Shown here: one piece after another, positions 52,200 to 62,827 of the stretch | Position numbering within the stretch: the stretch's first letter is position 1 | How the letters are laid out: every line of letters starts with the position of its first letter | Source of the DNA: Pseudoips prasinana | Taxonomy: Eukaryota > Arthropoda > Insecta > Lepidoptera > Nolidae | Direction of reading: 5' to 3' | Length of the DNA: 64,000 nucleotides | Assembly: GCA_951640165.1 (NCBI GenBank) | Contig: OX621259.1 | Span: 1,612,001 to 1,676,000 of the forward strand | The notes under the pieces: generated by a model | What the model was told of the DNA's origin: nothing | Database searches by the model: none | Seen by the model: only the letters and a program-made list of their open reading frames with translations | Made by a program: the position numbers and the translations under genes

Positions 52200-52395
52200 A
52201 AATTATGTCCTCCTAGCCGAATTTCGACCACGGCGGCCATTCTCAATACAGATTAGTCTGCGCCCGAGATATGACCGATGATATGACCGATGATATAGAC
52301 CGATGGCCGAGGCACGGGGGTATAACACCGCCAACTCCCAGGCTTCGGGCTGATGCTGAGAAATATTACTTTTTCCAGAAAAGTCCCAAATTTAT
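52200..52395 (-). mobile_element. SINE-D, head missing
   Basis: The minus strand: CAGCATCAGCCCGAAGCCTG GGAGTTGGCGG, CCCCCGTGCCTCGGCC, GCCGTGGTCGAAATTCGGCT AGGAGGACAT. A GATGATATGACC word is tandemly repeated inside (52270-52300). It is cut at 52395 by the 3' end of the next LINE. Confidence 0.75.
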
Positions 52396-52661
52396 TTTAT
52401 TTTATTGGCACACAAAACAGAATATTATCAATATATGACAGAAAAGTATACATTAAGGTTTAGCACTAGACAATATTCCTAAACAAGTGTACACAGCATG
52501 ACAATTTGAGTGGAACTAATAGTGACGCATGACATAAAGTAAAATTATATAATAAAACTAATGGATTTGAAATTCACCGAAGCATGATCCGTAACAACAT
52601 GATCCAATCGAGTCGCACCTAGGTGAACATGCACCTTAAACTAATTAATTAAAACTAAAAT

Positions 52662-53825
52662 CTAATAGTTTGAAGCTTTTTGATTATTAACTTTTTGACA
52701 TATAATATGTCTAACTTTACTTTTAAAAGTTTGAATTCCGAAGTTGAAAACATCTAATTCGTTGCTATGTTGAAGCAGGAGCTCATTATAAAGACGGCAC
52801 ATTCTAACAAGTGGATTGTAATACGATGTATTATTTATGTGAACGTTTAACGTAAAACTTTTAAGATGAGGTTGGCGGGCTCTAAATTTTGTGTTGAAAT
52901 TCAAAATGGATGTTAAGTCAGGGGCATCGATTATGGAGTGCACTATCTTGTGAAGACAAGTGAGGTCATAGCATTTACGACGAGTTTCGAGCGATAGCAA
53001 TTTGAATCTGTTGAGCCTCTCTTTATATGATCTTAGTTGTCTTACAAGACCGAGCCTGTGGCACATTATATGTAGGCATTTCTTTTGCAACTGTTCTATT
53101 CGGTTCATATGGATAGCATAGAAAGGTGACCAAATTGGTGAATTATACTCCAGGATGCTCCGAATTAAAGTGGAATACAGTTGTAACAGACAAATAGGAT
53201 TTTTAAAGTTCTTGCTTATTCTGAATATAAAACCGAGCAACTTGATGCTTTTATTAATCATTTTATCGAAATGTATATGAAAATTTTACTTTTCGTCGAA
53301 AATAATACCCAGATCTTTAACCCAGTTCTTTCTTACTAACTCGCACCCTTTTAAGTTGTAGTTATGTAATATTTTTTGACTTTTGTTAGTGAAGGAAATA
53401 ACGCAGCACTTTTGGACGTTCAAAGACATGCGATTATCATGACACCAATCGTTGACCGTTTCAAGATCTGACTGAAGAGATAGGGCGTCATGAATACTGT
53501 TTACAGCTGAATATATTTTTAGATCATCAGCGTACAATAAACACGGGTTATTTAGTCTATCTATAAGATCGTTGATAAAATGACGAAAAATAGGGGTCCT
53601 AAATGCGATCCTTGGGGAACTCCTGAGGTGCAAATTATTGGAGCTGACTCCTCTTATCCAAATATGATTTTACCCACCGTAGTAAATTACCATGAATGCC
53701 ATATCTCGCGAGTTTGACACATAATAAAGAATGACACACCTTGTCAAACGCTTTTGAAAAGTCTGTGTATATGGAATCGACCTGAGATCTCTTACCGAAC
53801 GCTATACATAGATAATTTTTATATA
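52662..53825 (-). pseudogene. LINE F ORF2: end of reverse transcriptase and C-terminus
   Basis: From right to left: KNYLCIAFGKRSQVDSIYTD FSKAFDKVCHSLL (first catalytic D), RWVKSYLDKRSQL, a frameshift near 53635, FINDLIDRLNNPCLLYADDL KIY (catalytic ADD), DWCHDNRMSLNVQKCCVISF, a second frameshift near 53280, then STLIRSILEYNSPIWSPFYA and a C-terminal tail ending ASNY. It belongs to the CR1/Jockey group. The SGVPQGS block is broken by the frameshift. Confidence 0.85.
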
Positions 53826-53828
53826 TTA

Positions 53829-55110
53829 GGTCTTTACCTATGAAATTGCCGTTCTGCAGTACTGGCCATTTCAAATCAAAATAATTTTTGTTTGGCTAAG
53901 AATTCTAATTTCAAATTAATTTTATTTTAAAAACATGGATTCTTTTTTCCAAAAGTAGTCATTTCTTTATTGATTAGTGTTACATTTTCATCGCATTTCA
54001 ATCTTTTTCGTCATCATGGATACGTTAAAAATTCGAGTAATTATGGAATATGAGTACCGTCGTGGCAGCAACGCGGCACAAGCGGCACGCAACATCAACG
54101 ACGTTTACGGAGCTAACACTACAAACCAACGCACCACCTGTTATTGGTTTGCTCGCTTCCGTTCTGGAAATTTCGACCTGAAAAATTAACCTCGCGGTCG
54201 TCCGAAGACTTTGGTCGACAATGACGAATTAAAGGCGGTTGTGGAAGCTGATGATACACAATCTACGGCTGAATTAGCAGCAGCTTTCGACGTTAGCGTC
54301 AAAACAATATTGGTCCATTTGCGTCAAATTGGCAAGGTAAAAAAGCTTGACAAATGGGTGCCCCACGAACTCAATGATCACCAGCGCGAAGTACGCGTCG
54401 AGACGTGCCTTGCACTGCTCAACAGACACACAAATGAAGGAATTTTGAACCGCATTGTTACCTGCGATGAAAAATGGATTCTGTTTGATAACCGCAAGCG
54501 CTCAGCAAGTTGGTTGGATCCTGGTTAAGCACCTAAACAATGCCCTAAACGAAAACTTACCCCTAGAAAAGTGATGGTCACTGTTTGGTGGTCTAGCGCC
54601 GGTGTGATTCATCACAGCTTCTTACCAAACGGGGTGAGCATTACTGCAGATGTGTACTGTGAAGAACTGAGCACAATGATGGAGAAGCTGGCGCATCTCC
54701 AACCAGCATTGGTCAATCGCTCGTCTCCGCTGCTCCTGCACGACAACGCGCGACCTCATACTGCACAGCAGACGGTCTCCAAGTTGCAAGAACTGGGGTT
54801 GGAAGCTCTCCGTCATCCGCCCTACTCACCAGACCTTGCGCCTACAGACTACTACTTTTTCCAGAATTTGGATAACTTCTTGGCGGGAAAAAAATTCAAT
54901 ACCCGAAAGGCAGTACAAAATGCCTTTGAAGAATTTGTTGCCTCCCGTCCAGCTGATTTCTTTAAGAAGGGCATCAATAAACTTCCACTGCGATGGCAAA
55001 GATGCATTGATTGCATGGGTGATTACTTCGATTAATACAAATAAAAAAATTCATGAAAAAAATTCGTTTAAATTTTTTCATACAAAACGGCAATTTCATA
55101 GGTAAAGACC
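53829..55110 (+). mobile_element. mariner (mori-like), inserted in LINE F
   Basis: A 1282-bp element with perfect 25-bp terminal inverted repeats GGTCTTTACCTATGAAATTG CCGTT (53829-53853; 55086-55110). TATTA flanks both ends (53824-53828; 55111-55115), which includes the expected TA. Removing the element plus one flank restores the LINE F frame across the junction. Confidence 0.9.
54016..55035 (+). pseudogene. mariner transposase, two nonsense codons
   Basis: About 340 codons from ATG 54016, all in one frame apart from TAA at 54187 (after FDLKN, before PRGRPKT) and TAA at 54526 (after WLDPG). The N-terminal paired-type helix-turn-helix includes NAAQAARNINDVYGANTT and STAELAAAFDVSVKTILVHL. Catalytic residues are D in VTCDEKWILFDN, D in LLLHDNARPHTA and D in LAPTDYYFF, with exactly 34 residues between the last two: a DD34D mariner. 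The WVPHEL and YSPDLAP signatures are present. It resembles the mori subfamily known from silkworm (from memory). Both stops fit G-to-T changes of GAA codons. Confidence 0.9.
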
Positions 55111-55115
55111 TATTA

Positions 55116-55600
55116 TTAGTAGATTGGATAAAGTTGAGCGATTTTTAACGAACCCATGTTGTTTAGGTGAGATAAGCGAGCTTACATAATGGTAAAGTGT
55201 ATCGTAAACTACAGACTCAAACAGCTTAGCTAGGCAAGATAGGATACTTATTGGTCGATAATTCTCACAGCGAGATTTGTCACCTGATTTGTATATAGGT
55301 ACTATGTGTGCTGTTTTCCACACAGTAGGAAATGTGCCAGAATGGAGGGATTTATTAAAAATTATGGACAACGGCGTAATCAATTCCTTACCACACATTT
55401 TTATAAAACATGGGCGAATACCATCTGGACCAGTTCCTTTTTTACAGTCGAGATTCATTATTTTAGATAGTATGTCGCTATCGGAGATGTTAACAGAGGA
55501 CACAGTGTTGATATTCATGTCATATAAACCAGCATCTGCCGCATTAGTATCTGTGATGTTATCATAGACTGATCCAAAGTACTGAGAAAAAAGCTAGCAG
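55116..55600 (-). pseudogene. LINE F ORF2: start of reverse transcriptase
   Basis: Reads VNISDSDILSKIMNLDCKKG TGPDGIRPCFIK, GTFPTVWKTAHIVPIYKSGD, NYRPISILSCLAKLFESVVY and HGFVKNRSTLSNLL. Upstream codons (NLVSSDHRGIC stop LFSQYFGSVYDN) belong to the linker and contain one stop. The frame is intact up to the mariner. Confidence 0.85.
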
Positions 55601-55653
55601 ATTCCCCGGTGATCAGATGAAACCAAGTTTTCATATTTCATAGTCTGTGGTAT

Positions 55654-55684
<31 letters not shown>

Positions 55685-55891
55685 TTACAGATATCTTATT
55701 GCTAACAGATAATTCCAAGCACAATAAGTGATACAATCATAATAATTTATATACATAATCTATAGGTACTATACTATACTATAATAAGCTAATTAATTAA
55801 CCATGTTAAAAAAAAAAAATAAAGTGAAAAGTTTTCTAATATTATGTATCTACTGCATAATATTAGAAAAAGATAAAATTGTAATAAGAAG

Positions 55892-57953
55892 TTACTGTAT
55901 ACTGCTCTCAATAGTCAATGCCTCAATGTGACGTCCTGCAACGGTTAGGAATGCATTTTCCGTGCATGAGAATATATCTATTGTTGAGTCATTCTCAATA
56001 TCATTGATATAGCGAACTGCGCGGGACAGAGGTGCATTTCGGGCTAGATTTGTTCGAGCGGCCGGCACCGCAAATAGGTTATGTTGACGTCGCGCCTGGA
56101 CAAAGTATGTCCTGTGTCGCGGCACACGGAACTGTAATAGTGCCAACAGTAAAGAGTTATATGTGTAACCACGCATTAACCTGAAGAAATACGTGACTAA
56201 TGCAATGTTACGTCGTACTGCTAACATACGATAGTCCACCATACCCACGATATAAAGTGTTGGATATAAATACGGATAATAATAATATAATCTTTTGAAC
56301 AAATAGCGTACAAATGATTTCTGTATTTTTTCGACTTTTTGTATGTACTGAACTTGATGGGGATTCCATATCACTGAATTAGTCTCGAGTGTGGTACGAA
56401 CGTACGCGTTATATAAGGTACACAAAGTTTTACGATTACAAAAGCTTCTAGACTGTCTCAGAACAAATCCTAGGCTTTTCCGCGATTTATCACAGAGTTT
56501 GCAAATATTATCATGGTAAGTTAATTGGCTATCAAACCATGTGCCCAAATCTTTTACGGTGTCCGCTCTTTTCACAATCGTATTGTGTAGTGTATAGTTT
56601 TTGTGTATTGGGGAACGTGCGCGACTATAAGACACAATCACACATTTGTTTGAATTGAGACATAAACTATTCTGATAGCTCCACTCAATTACACTGTCGA
56701 TGTCACTTTGTAATAGGTCGCAATCGGATGGTGTATCAATTGGCAGTGCCAATTTGACATCATCTGCAAACATTAGGTATTGAATTGATACCCTTTTTAC
56801 TGTCAACAAACCGCCAGAAATTTCTTATGTTGGTATCGAGAGAAGATTCCACTGATGATAGGAAATTGTCGTAATCATCACTCATTAGCTTTTTACACCT
56901 AGAACGAAACACACTAAATGTATCGTAGTCACGGGGATTTCCGTATTTATTAAAACGTCTATGGTACCTGAGCTTTTCCTTCAGGTTCCGCTTCAACCCT
57001 GATGAAAACCATGCAGGATAAGTATGTGCATCAACCTTCGTTAAGGGTGTGAAACGTGAAATGATTTCATTTAGTGTAGCGTAAAACTTGCCTACCGAGC
57101 TGTCTATATCAGTGGCTTTTAAGACTGTTGGCCAATCTGTCTTCATAAGTTCCCCTTTGAGCCTAGAATAATCGCACTTCTGAAAGTTAAATTTGTAGCG
57201 TTTTTCAGGTTTAAGGTATTTACAAATAGATTCATTAAAAGATAAGTTTATAACTAACGGGGGATGATGTTCATCGAGTCTACTCAGTGGTACAGCGCCG
57301 TACACCTGTGATGATGTTACGTTGGTTAAGATGAGATCTAGGTATCTATTATTCTTATTGGGGATGTTGTTAAGTTGATGTAATTCACACAACAGCAAAG
57401 TCTCAACTAGCAAATTAGCTTTAGTGTCTTGTGGTGAGCTAGGTTCTAAGTAATGGAAATGATTAGATCTAGTCCATGTGAGAGAAGGTGTATTAAAGTC
57501 TCCAATGAGAATAAAATCTCCTAAGTGGTAATTTACCATTATAAGTTTTTGACAATTGTTATAAAATTTACTAATACGTTCAATTGAAAGATCAGGTGGA
57601 AGATAACAAACGCATAAGTATACTGTCGATGATTTGTTACATTGATTGGATGAATGACGAATACATTGCCACTGATCCTCTATTTCAGTATCCCAGGATA
57701 GTAGACGATGCGTCTCAAAATCTTTTTTGATAGCAACCAGCACGCCACCACCCTCAACCTTTCTAATACAAGAGTCGCTCCGGTCCCGTCTAAACACAGT
57801 ATAACGGTCGTCAAAGAGCTCCGCGTCAAAAACGGAATCGTTTAAATTGGTTTCAGTTAGGCATATTATGTCGTAGTTGCTATTAAGAACACTTAAATAA
57901 AACTCTCTAATCTTAGACCGAATCCTATTAACATTTTGATAGTAAATTAACAT
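55892..57953 (-). pseudogene. LINE G ORF2 with reverse transcriptase core deleted
   Basis: Endonuclease (57953-56900): MLIYYQNVNRIRSKIREFYL, ICLTETNLNDSV, GGGVLVAIKKD, FILIGDFNTPSLTW, RYLDLILTNV, RLDEHHPPLVI, where SDH is DEH. Linker: NFWRFVDSKKG. Then a frame change at about 56790-56810 runs directly into IQYLMFADDVKLA, the catalytic FADD block, followed by WSYQNSLCLNSNKC and the C-terminus to 55892. All reverse transcriptase blocks before FADD (roughly 250-300 residues) are absent. The enzyme could nick DNA but not copy RNA. Confidence 0.85.
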
Positions 57954-58047
57954 TAAAAGTAGGAAGTAACATTAGTAGTAGGAATATTCCAAGTTAACAC
58001 ACCTTAATATAATAAATAAAGCGTAGCTATTACGTTAACTATACCGC

Positions 58048-59122
58048 TTAGCTGAGTTTATTCAAAGTTTCTAGGTTTTTTATATGTATGTGATTATCTC
58101 TGTCATCTTTGCGAACGTAGACACGACCGTATTTAACCGGTTCGCTTTGAGCCTAGTCGCCGCATGCAGGCTCTTACATTCAGGAGAAAGGTGCTCGGTG
58201 ACATATATATTAGTTGAGTTTGAGACGAGTCCAAGGTGTGTCGAATTCAGTTGACCATCTTTCAAAGATTTGTTGAAACGGCGACACGCAGAAATTATTT
58301 GATCACGAATGCGCGAGTTCGATAGAGTAATCAAGATATTACGTGGGCGATTCGCAGTTTCGCAACTCTTCTGCATGATATAATATTCTCGTTGTTGATT
58401 GGGGTGTTTATGGTTTTACACAAGTTTAAAAATAAATTCATAATGTTTTCGGCTTTGCTCTCTAGCACGGCCTGAATTTCCAGGTTTTGGCTACGCGTCA
58501 GTCTCTCGATAGATGAAAGACGGCTATTAAGACTATTTACATCTTTTTGTAAGCGTAATTTATCAGCCTCCAGGTCCTTTATGGTGCATTGATTTGCCTT
58601 CATTTGCTCCTTTAAATCCATTTGGCCAGCACATATGTGGTCCGTAGTTTTAGTAAATTCTTCTTCTAATGTTTTTAATGCAGAACTAATTTCCGTTTGT
58701 ACAAGGTTTTTTACCTCATTGTTTAACATTAGCTGAAATTTTTCAGTTAACGCAGACGTCACGGTATTAAGTTTTTGATCTAATAGGGTGCTGATATTTT
58801 CCATAGTAACTTGACCCATAGAAATCGACGCTGTATTCGTGGTTTGAGGTAGCGGATGCGGTGACTGGTCAAAAGATACGTTCATTGAGTCATCCGATGC
58901 TGATGATTGTACTTGTGGCGTAGAATAGTTTATGGTAGACCTACCACGGTGCGTAACATTACTACAAAATTGACACAGCCAAGTTGAACGTTGTTGATCA
59001 TTTAGCACTGCAAACTGGTCATCCCTAATATTTAGGCATTGATAATGATGTAGTGTAGAACATTGGTGGCACCTAAGGTAACCACTAGAATTAATACCTT
59101 GCTTGCAGACCGCACAGTTCAT
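58048..59122 (-). pseudogene. LINE G ORF1 with PHD-type zinc finger, coiled coil and FP-like domain
   Basis: Starts MNCAVCKQGINSSGYLRCHQ CSTLHHYQCLNI...WLCQFC: a PHD-like Cys/His array (C-x2-C, C-x2-C, H-x4-C, C-x2-C). A glutamine/serine linker and a long coiled coil (KTLEEEFTKTTDHICAGQMD onward) follow, then the FP-like domain. Frameshifts near 58360 and 58125 break the FP part, which reads RPRNILITLSNSRIRDQII, TNIYVTEHLSPECKSLHAAT and VKYGRVYVRKDDRDNHIH. The architecture matches ORF1 proteins of insect CR1-like LINEs. Confidence 0.8.
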
Positions 59123-59193
59123 TGTAATAAACGTAGATAAATCACAAACACAAAACAAGTATCTATGACAGTGCCGCGGTCGATGCGGTGAAC

Positions 59194-59355
59194 CGTAGCA
59201 CTCGTAGCAGCTCGTCTAGCTGGACGCGGTAGTGGGGCGCTGTATTGCGTAGCACTCGTAGCAACCCGTGTAGCTAGCCGCGGTAGTGGGGCGATGTGTT
59301 GCGTAGCAGTTGGTGACGTAGTCGCGCGGTGTATAGCACAGTATAATTTAGCTCG
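59194..59355 (-). repeat. 54-bp tandem repeats in LINE G leader
   Basis: CGTAGCACTCGTAGCA...GTAGTGGGGCGCTGTATTG starts at 59194, 59248 and (partial, diverged) 59302, an exact 54-base period. They sit just upstream of ORF1 in the transcription direction and look like promoter monomers. Confidence 0.75.
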
Positions 59356-59367
59356 ATGCGTAACCGA

Positions 59368-59441
59368 CGCTGTGGTGCAGCGGCTAAGGAACACAACTCC
59401 GCGCGCCGATTCTGCTGGTAGGGCGTTCAAATCACGACGAA
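59368..59441 (+). other. tRNA-like sequence abutting LINE G 5' end
   Basis: TGTGGTGCAGCGGCTAAGG (A-box-like) and GGGCGTTCAAATCACGACG (B-box-like, GTTCAAATC) are spaced as in a tRNA, on the strand opposite to the LINE. A full cloverleaf was not established. Confidence 0.45.
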
Positions 59442-59639
59442 TCACAGAGCACTTTTTTCGAGTGTAATTGACACTTTATTGTGATCTCTTTCTAGGACGT
59501 CCCACTGGGCGGGGTAAGGCCATGAGAAGCCCGTACGAGTGACAAGGAATCGAAAATTTCGCTATTGACCAATAGGAAAAAAGAACGTAAAAAATCACCG
59601 TCGACAGCGTCACACGTCCACTCGCGAGCGATTAGAAAA
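59442..59639. other. Unassigned sequence
   Basis: Moderate GC, with CACTCGCGAGCGATTAG near 59620. No feature named. Confidence 0.3.
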
Positions 59640-59835
59640 CGATACAGTGAAATTTGAACCCAGGACCTCATTCTCTGCACGTGAACACGCTACCGCTAGG
59701 TCAGGTACAGGCCTAACGGCTTTACCGTGCTCTCCGAGGCACGGGGGTTCTCTACCGCCAACTCCCAGGATTTGAACCCAGGATCCCATTATCTGCTCTT
59801 GTACATACTACCGCTATATCGAGCAGTAAAATAGT
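59640..59835 (-). mobile_element. SINE-D composite with two heads
   Basis: GAACCCAGGACC (inverted B box) occurs at 59659 and GAACCCAGGATCC at 59773, with one body block (GCTCTCCGAGGCACGGGGGT) and CCGCCAACTCCCAG between them. It is either two nested copies or a rearranged one. Confidence 0.65.
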
Positions 59836-60650
59836 CAGGGAGTAGAAGAAATGATGAATAGCCATGACTATTCTTTAGCCAAAGAAAAGACCACCCAAAG
59901 AACAAAATTTGGCGATTAACAACGCGGGTACTTGGTCTTTATGTTCCAAGCATTTCAACCTCAGACGTTTCAAATATGTAATTTTCTAGTTTATTTCTGA
60001 ATTCTATATTTAAAGTTTACTCATTCGAAGTAAGCACTCTACATAATTGTAAACTTACTGTATCTAATAAAGTTCTTCCAGTTTCAATTAAAACGTTTTC
60101 TCAAAGTATCATTGAACGCAGAGTGTTGGACTGACGTACTCCGTTTGTGTCAGTCATAAACTTTTATTTCACCGTACCGTCGGCAGCAGTAAAGGCGCTT
60201 GTTCCATTTCTCAAGAGGATCTGGAAAGGAAAAAATATAGAAATAGGTATTGGTAACCATTTCTATTTACCTACGCATACATTTGTATTCGGGCAATTTT
60301 TGATACTGGTCAATGTTTTAGCGAATGGAGCCAATGGAAGATAAATAATGTTAACTAATAATATAATATTATTATCTTAATTTTTTTCATACACAAAATA
60401 AAACACATAAAAGAAAGAAGGTGCTGTCGTTTTGATGTTATGAGTGTACAAACATTTAGGTGATTCATATTTATTTATATAGACTTGCAGTTAACTATAG
60501 GTGATTGTTTCGACTAGTTCACTTGTCGAGCGGTAGCTGGTTCAACTGCTGGTACCTTATGAGGTCCGAGATGCGAATATCGGGTCTGAACAATAAAAGC
60601 GTTAGTAAAATAGGGAATTTTAATTATCAGCCAGTTCTGGCCTCGTTGGT
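59836..60650. other. Unassigned AT-rich sequence
   Basis: No feature recognised beyond a TAATAATATAATATTATTAT palindrome at 60356-60376. Confidence 0.4.
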
Positions 60651-60654
60651 ATAC

Positions 60655-60845
60655 TAGAGACATCCGTATTTGCGCACACATCATTACAGCTGGAATATGT
60701 CCACTGCTGGACAAGCCTCCCCCAAAAATCATCTTAAGGGGATTTGGCATAATCGCCACGATTGGCAATCGCAGTATGGTGGTGGCCGTAGAAGTTGACC
60801 CGAGGGAATATCTACCAGAGGACGGGCAGCAGCTTCCTACTGAGT
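60655..60845 (-). mobile_element. RTE-type tail with GAGGGAATATCTACCAG block
   Basis: The minus strand: GGGGGAGGCTTGTCCAGCAG TGGACATATTCCAGCTGTAA TGATG. To the right, read on the plus strand, is AGTTGACCCGAGGGAATATC TACCAGAGGACGGGCAGCA, the block seen at 5920-5955. Confidence 0.6.
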
Positions 60846-61084
60846 AATAGTACTCAGAAGTTTTCCATTTATTTTTCTATTTGTGTGGCAGGACAACGTT
60901 GGCCGGGGTAGCTAGTATGTAATAGTTTAAATATGAATCCAAAAATATTCATCTGACCAAGTAATTCATTAGTAAAATTTGCGACCGTACTTAATCAAGT
61001 AAAATAGATAGAATTCGGTTCTGGGGTTGTGGTCGTTCAAACGTAAACAAATCTAGCCATTTCTGTTCAATTAACCTACCCTAC

Positions 61085-61165
61085 TAATCTCAAAAATGGG
61101 AAATCATAAATTTAATCGTCCGGCGGGTCTCGAACCTGCACCATCTACCAATCCGGGGTAGGTAA
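61085..61165 (-). mobile_element. tRNA-like SINE head
   Basis: The minus strand reads CCCCGGATTGGTAGATGGTG CAGGTTCGAGACCCGCCGGA: A-box-like TTGGTAGATGG and B box GGTTCGAGACC. It is followed by an 18-base A-run at 61171-61190. The two flanks share TTAACTACCCTACTAAT / TTAACCTACCCTACTAAT (61069 and 61189), a likely target duplication. Confidence 0.6.
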
Positions 61166-61379
61166 TAAAAAAAAAAAAAAAAAATTAACTACCCTACTAA
61201 TGACTACTAACTACAGAAATCTTTCCTACACATATCAGAAAAAATAGGTCCAAAAGTATATTCTCGTATTGTTGTTTCTGTGTAGAAAACATTTCTGTAT
61301 ATTATAAAGTATGTTTTGGTTTACTACATAATATATCTTAAGTATATTTTATTTTAAAAAGGATTCCTACTGAGTTTTC

Positions 61380-61500
61380 TGGCAGTGGTTCTCACTAGCT
61401 TGCACGTCATGCACTGCACGGTAGGGTAAAAAAAAATGACGATTCCACATAAATATAAAATGTTTACAAAATAAATGATTTTTGACTTTGACTACAAATT
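61380..61500 (+). mobile_element. LINE 3' end (ATTTTTGACTTTGACT type)
   Basis: Ends TAAATGATTTTTGACTTTGA CTAC, a 3' terminus I recall as typical of moth CR1-like LINEs. The 5' side is truncated near 61380. Confidence 0.55.
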
Positions 61501-61529
61501 TACCTAAAGTAATTTTTTAAGTACCTAAA

Positions 61530-61625
61530 CGAGGCAAAAGAGGTGTGCAAAGGTCGTGACGTATAGAAATCCGTTGTCTCTTCCTACAGGCGTGAGTTTA
61601 TGTATTTATATATTTATGTTATTTT
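61530..61625 (+). repeat. Second copy of the repeat at 5265-5365
   Basis: GGTGTGCAAAGGTCGTGACG, CCGTTGTCTCTTCCTAC, AGGCGTGAGTTTATGTATTT A. Confidence 0.55.
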
Positions 61626-61789
61626 TTAAATTTGTGATTCGTTTCTGGCCAAATAACAGAACACAGCATCGTGACTGTGGGAATCGAAACTACGTAGAAC
61701 GGGTGTCCGAATTTTACTACGCACGTAGCAGGGTTGCTTTAATTTTGTTTAAAATAAACTATACTACAAACTATAATCTATATCTCAAA

Positions 61790-61877
61790 ATTGCTTTTGG
61801 CCCTACCCGGGATTTCAACCCAGGACATCGTACTCTGCGGGTGAACAAGCTACCGCTAGACCAACGAGGCAGTCAAA
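61790..61877 (-). mobile_element. SINE-D head fragment
   Basis: The minus strand: TGACTGCCTCGTTGGTCTAG CGGTAGC (A box) and GTCCTGGGTTGAAATCCCGG G (B box with one change). Confidence 0.75.
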
Positions 61878-62160
61878 CTACTATACAAGGTACCTTTTAT
61901 TTCTAAAGGACGCCTCTTTTTTGAGTTATCATAATTATTAGTTATTATTATGATAGTTTTTGATGTATCTATTAGATGTTTAACTACATGTATCACGCTA
62001 CCGCAAGTCGCAACATTATATTATTATGAAGATGGCATATTTGTTTTGACTTAATACAAATATTAATTAATTAATTACAAGCAGGAAATTTTTATATTAT
62101 TAATTAATACAAGCGGGAAGATTCCCGGCGGAGTAGAATTATGAGAGTGAAGGAATGTAA
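61878..62160. other. AT-rich spacer
   Basis: Contains ATTAATTAATTA runs at 62061-62075 and 62100-62110. Nothing else. Confidence 0.4.
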
Positions 62161-62164
62161 CAAT

Positions 62165-62285
62165 ATCCTCCAGTTTCGCGTAGTCACCGCGCTTGGCATG
62201 CGAGTTGGTGACAGCAGTTAGGTAGTAGCTACACAGGAGTATCCCTCAGTCGCCTTTCATAACCCCCGCGGAATTGTATGGGATG
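62165..62285 (+). repeat. Dispersed repeat shared with 39970-40030
   Basis: CGCGTAGTCACCGCG, GACAGCAGTTAGGTAGTAGC and ATCCCTCAGTCGCCTTTCAT AACCCC. Confidence 0.5.
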
Positions 62286-62403
62286 ATATGATAATTATTT
62301 TCATAATATATAAAAAAGCTCCCCGCGCTGTTACAATAAAATACCTTTTTTTACTTTCTACAGTATGGTTTTCTATAAAAGCGTTATTTATAGTTTTTTA
62401 AAA

Positions 62404-62590
62404 CAGTCGCCTCCCCGCTTCGTGTCGCGAGTTCGAGTCCCGCGCCGGACAACTATTTGTGTGATCCATAAATAGTTGTTCTGAGTCTGGATGTTATTTG
62501 TGTCCGTCTATTATACCTCTGTTTGTAAAGTACCCCGCGACACAGGGATTACATTCCCTAGTACGGGCGTTGTCTTTTAACAAAAAAAAA
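62404..62590 (+). mobile_element. SINE-C, 5' truncated
   Basis: AACAGTCGCCTCCCCGCTTC, GCGAGTTCGAGTCCCGCGCC (B box), ATCCATAAATAGTTGTTCTG, GTGTCCGTCTATTATACC and ACCCCGCGACACAGGGATTA, ending CGGGCGTTGTC and an A-run. Confidence 0.85.
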
Positions 62591-62624
62591 AGAATAATTT
62601 TATTGCCAAAAGCGAGTGCCAAGT

Positions 62625-62755
62625 GTCAATAATTATAAATATTTTATTTACAGATGAGTAGAAGGATTATCATTTTAATATAAATGACAATCCTTGTCGT
62701 CAATAGTTATAAATATTTTATTTACAGATGAGTAGTAGGATTATCATTTTTATAA
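62625..62755 (+). repeat. Two-copy tandem repeat, about 74-bp period
   Basis: GTCAATAATTATAAATATTT TATTTACAGATGAGTAG starts at 62625 and, with AG for AA at one spot, at 62699. Confidence 0.8.
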
Positions 62756-62827
62756 TATCTTAAAAAGCACCCCACGTTTTTATTACAATACAATTTATTT
62801 ACATACGAACTAACTGTAAACTAGTGT

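Larger units (their letters stand above)
52396..55640 (-). mobile_element. LINE F, 5' truncated, with mariner insertion
   Basis: A non-LTR element. Its 3' end (minus strand) reads TGTGTGCCAATAAAATAAAA TAAAT at 52396-52420, so it inserted into the SINE-D at that point. ORF2 pieces run up to 55640. No endonuclease is found, so it is 5' truncated or continues beyond LINE G. Confidence 0.8.
55640..59360 (-). mobile_element. LINE G, with 5' end but internally deleted
   Basis: A minus-strand element with leader repeats, ORF1 (58048-59122), ORF2 (55892-57953, deleted) and a 3' end formed by at least seven AATA repeats (55640-55690). The tail abuts LINE F codons, so G probably inserted into F. Confidence 0.8.
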
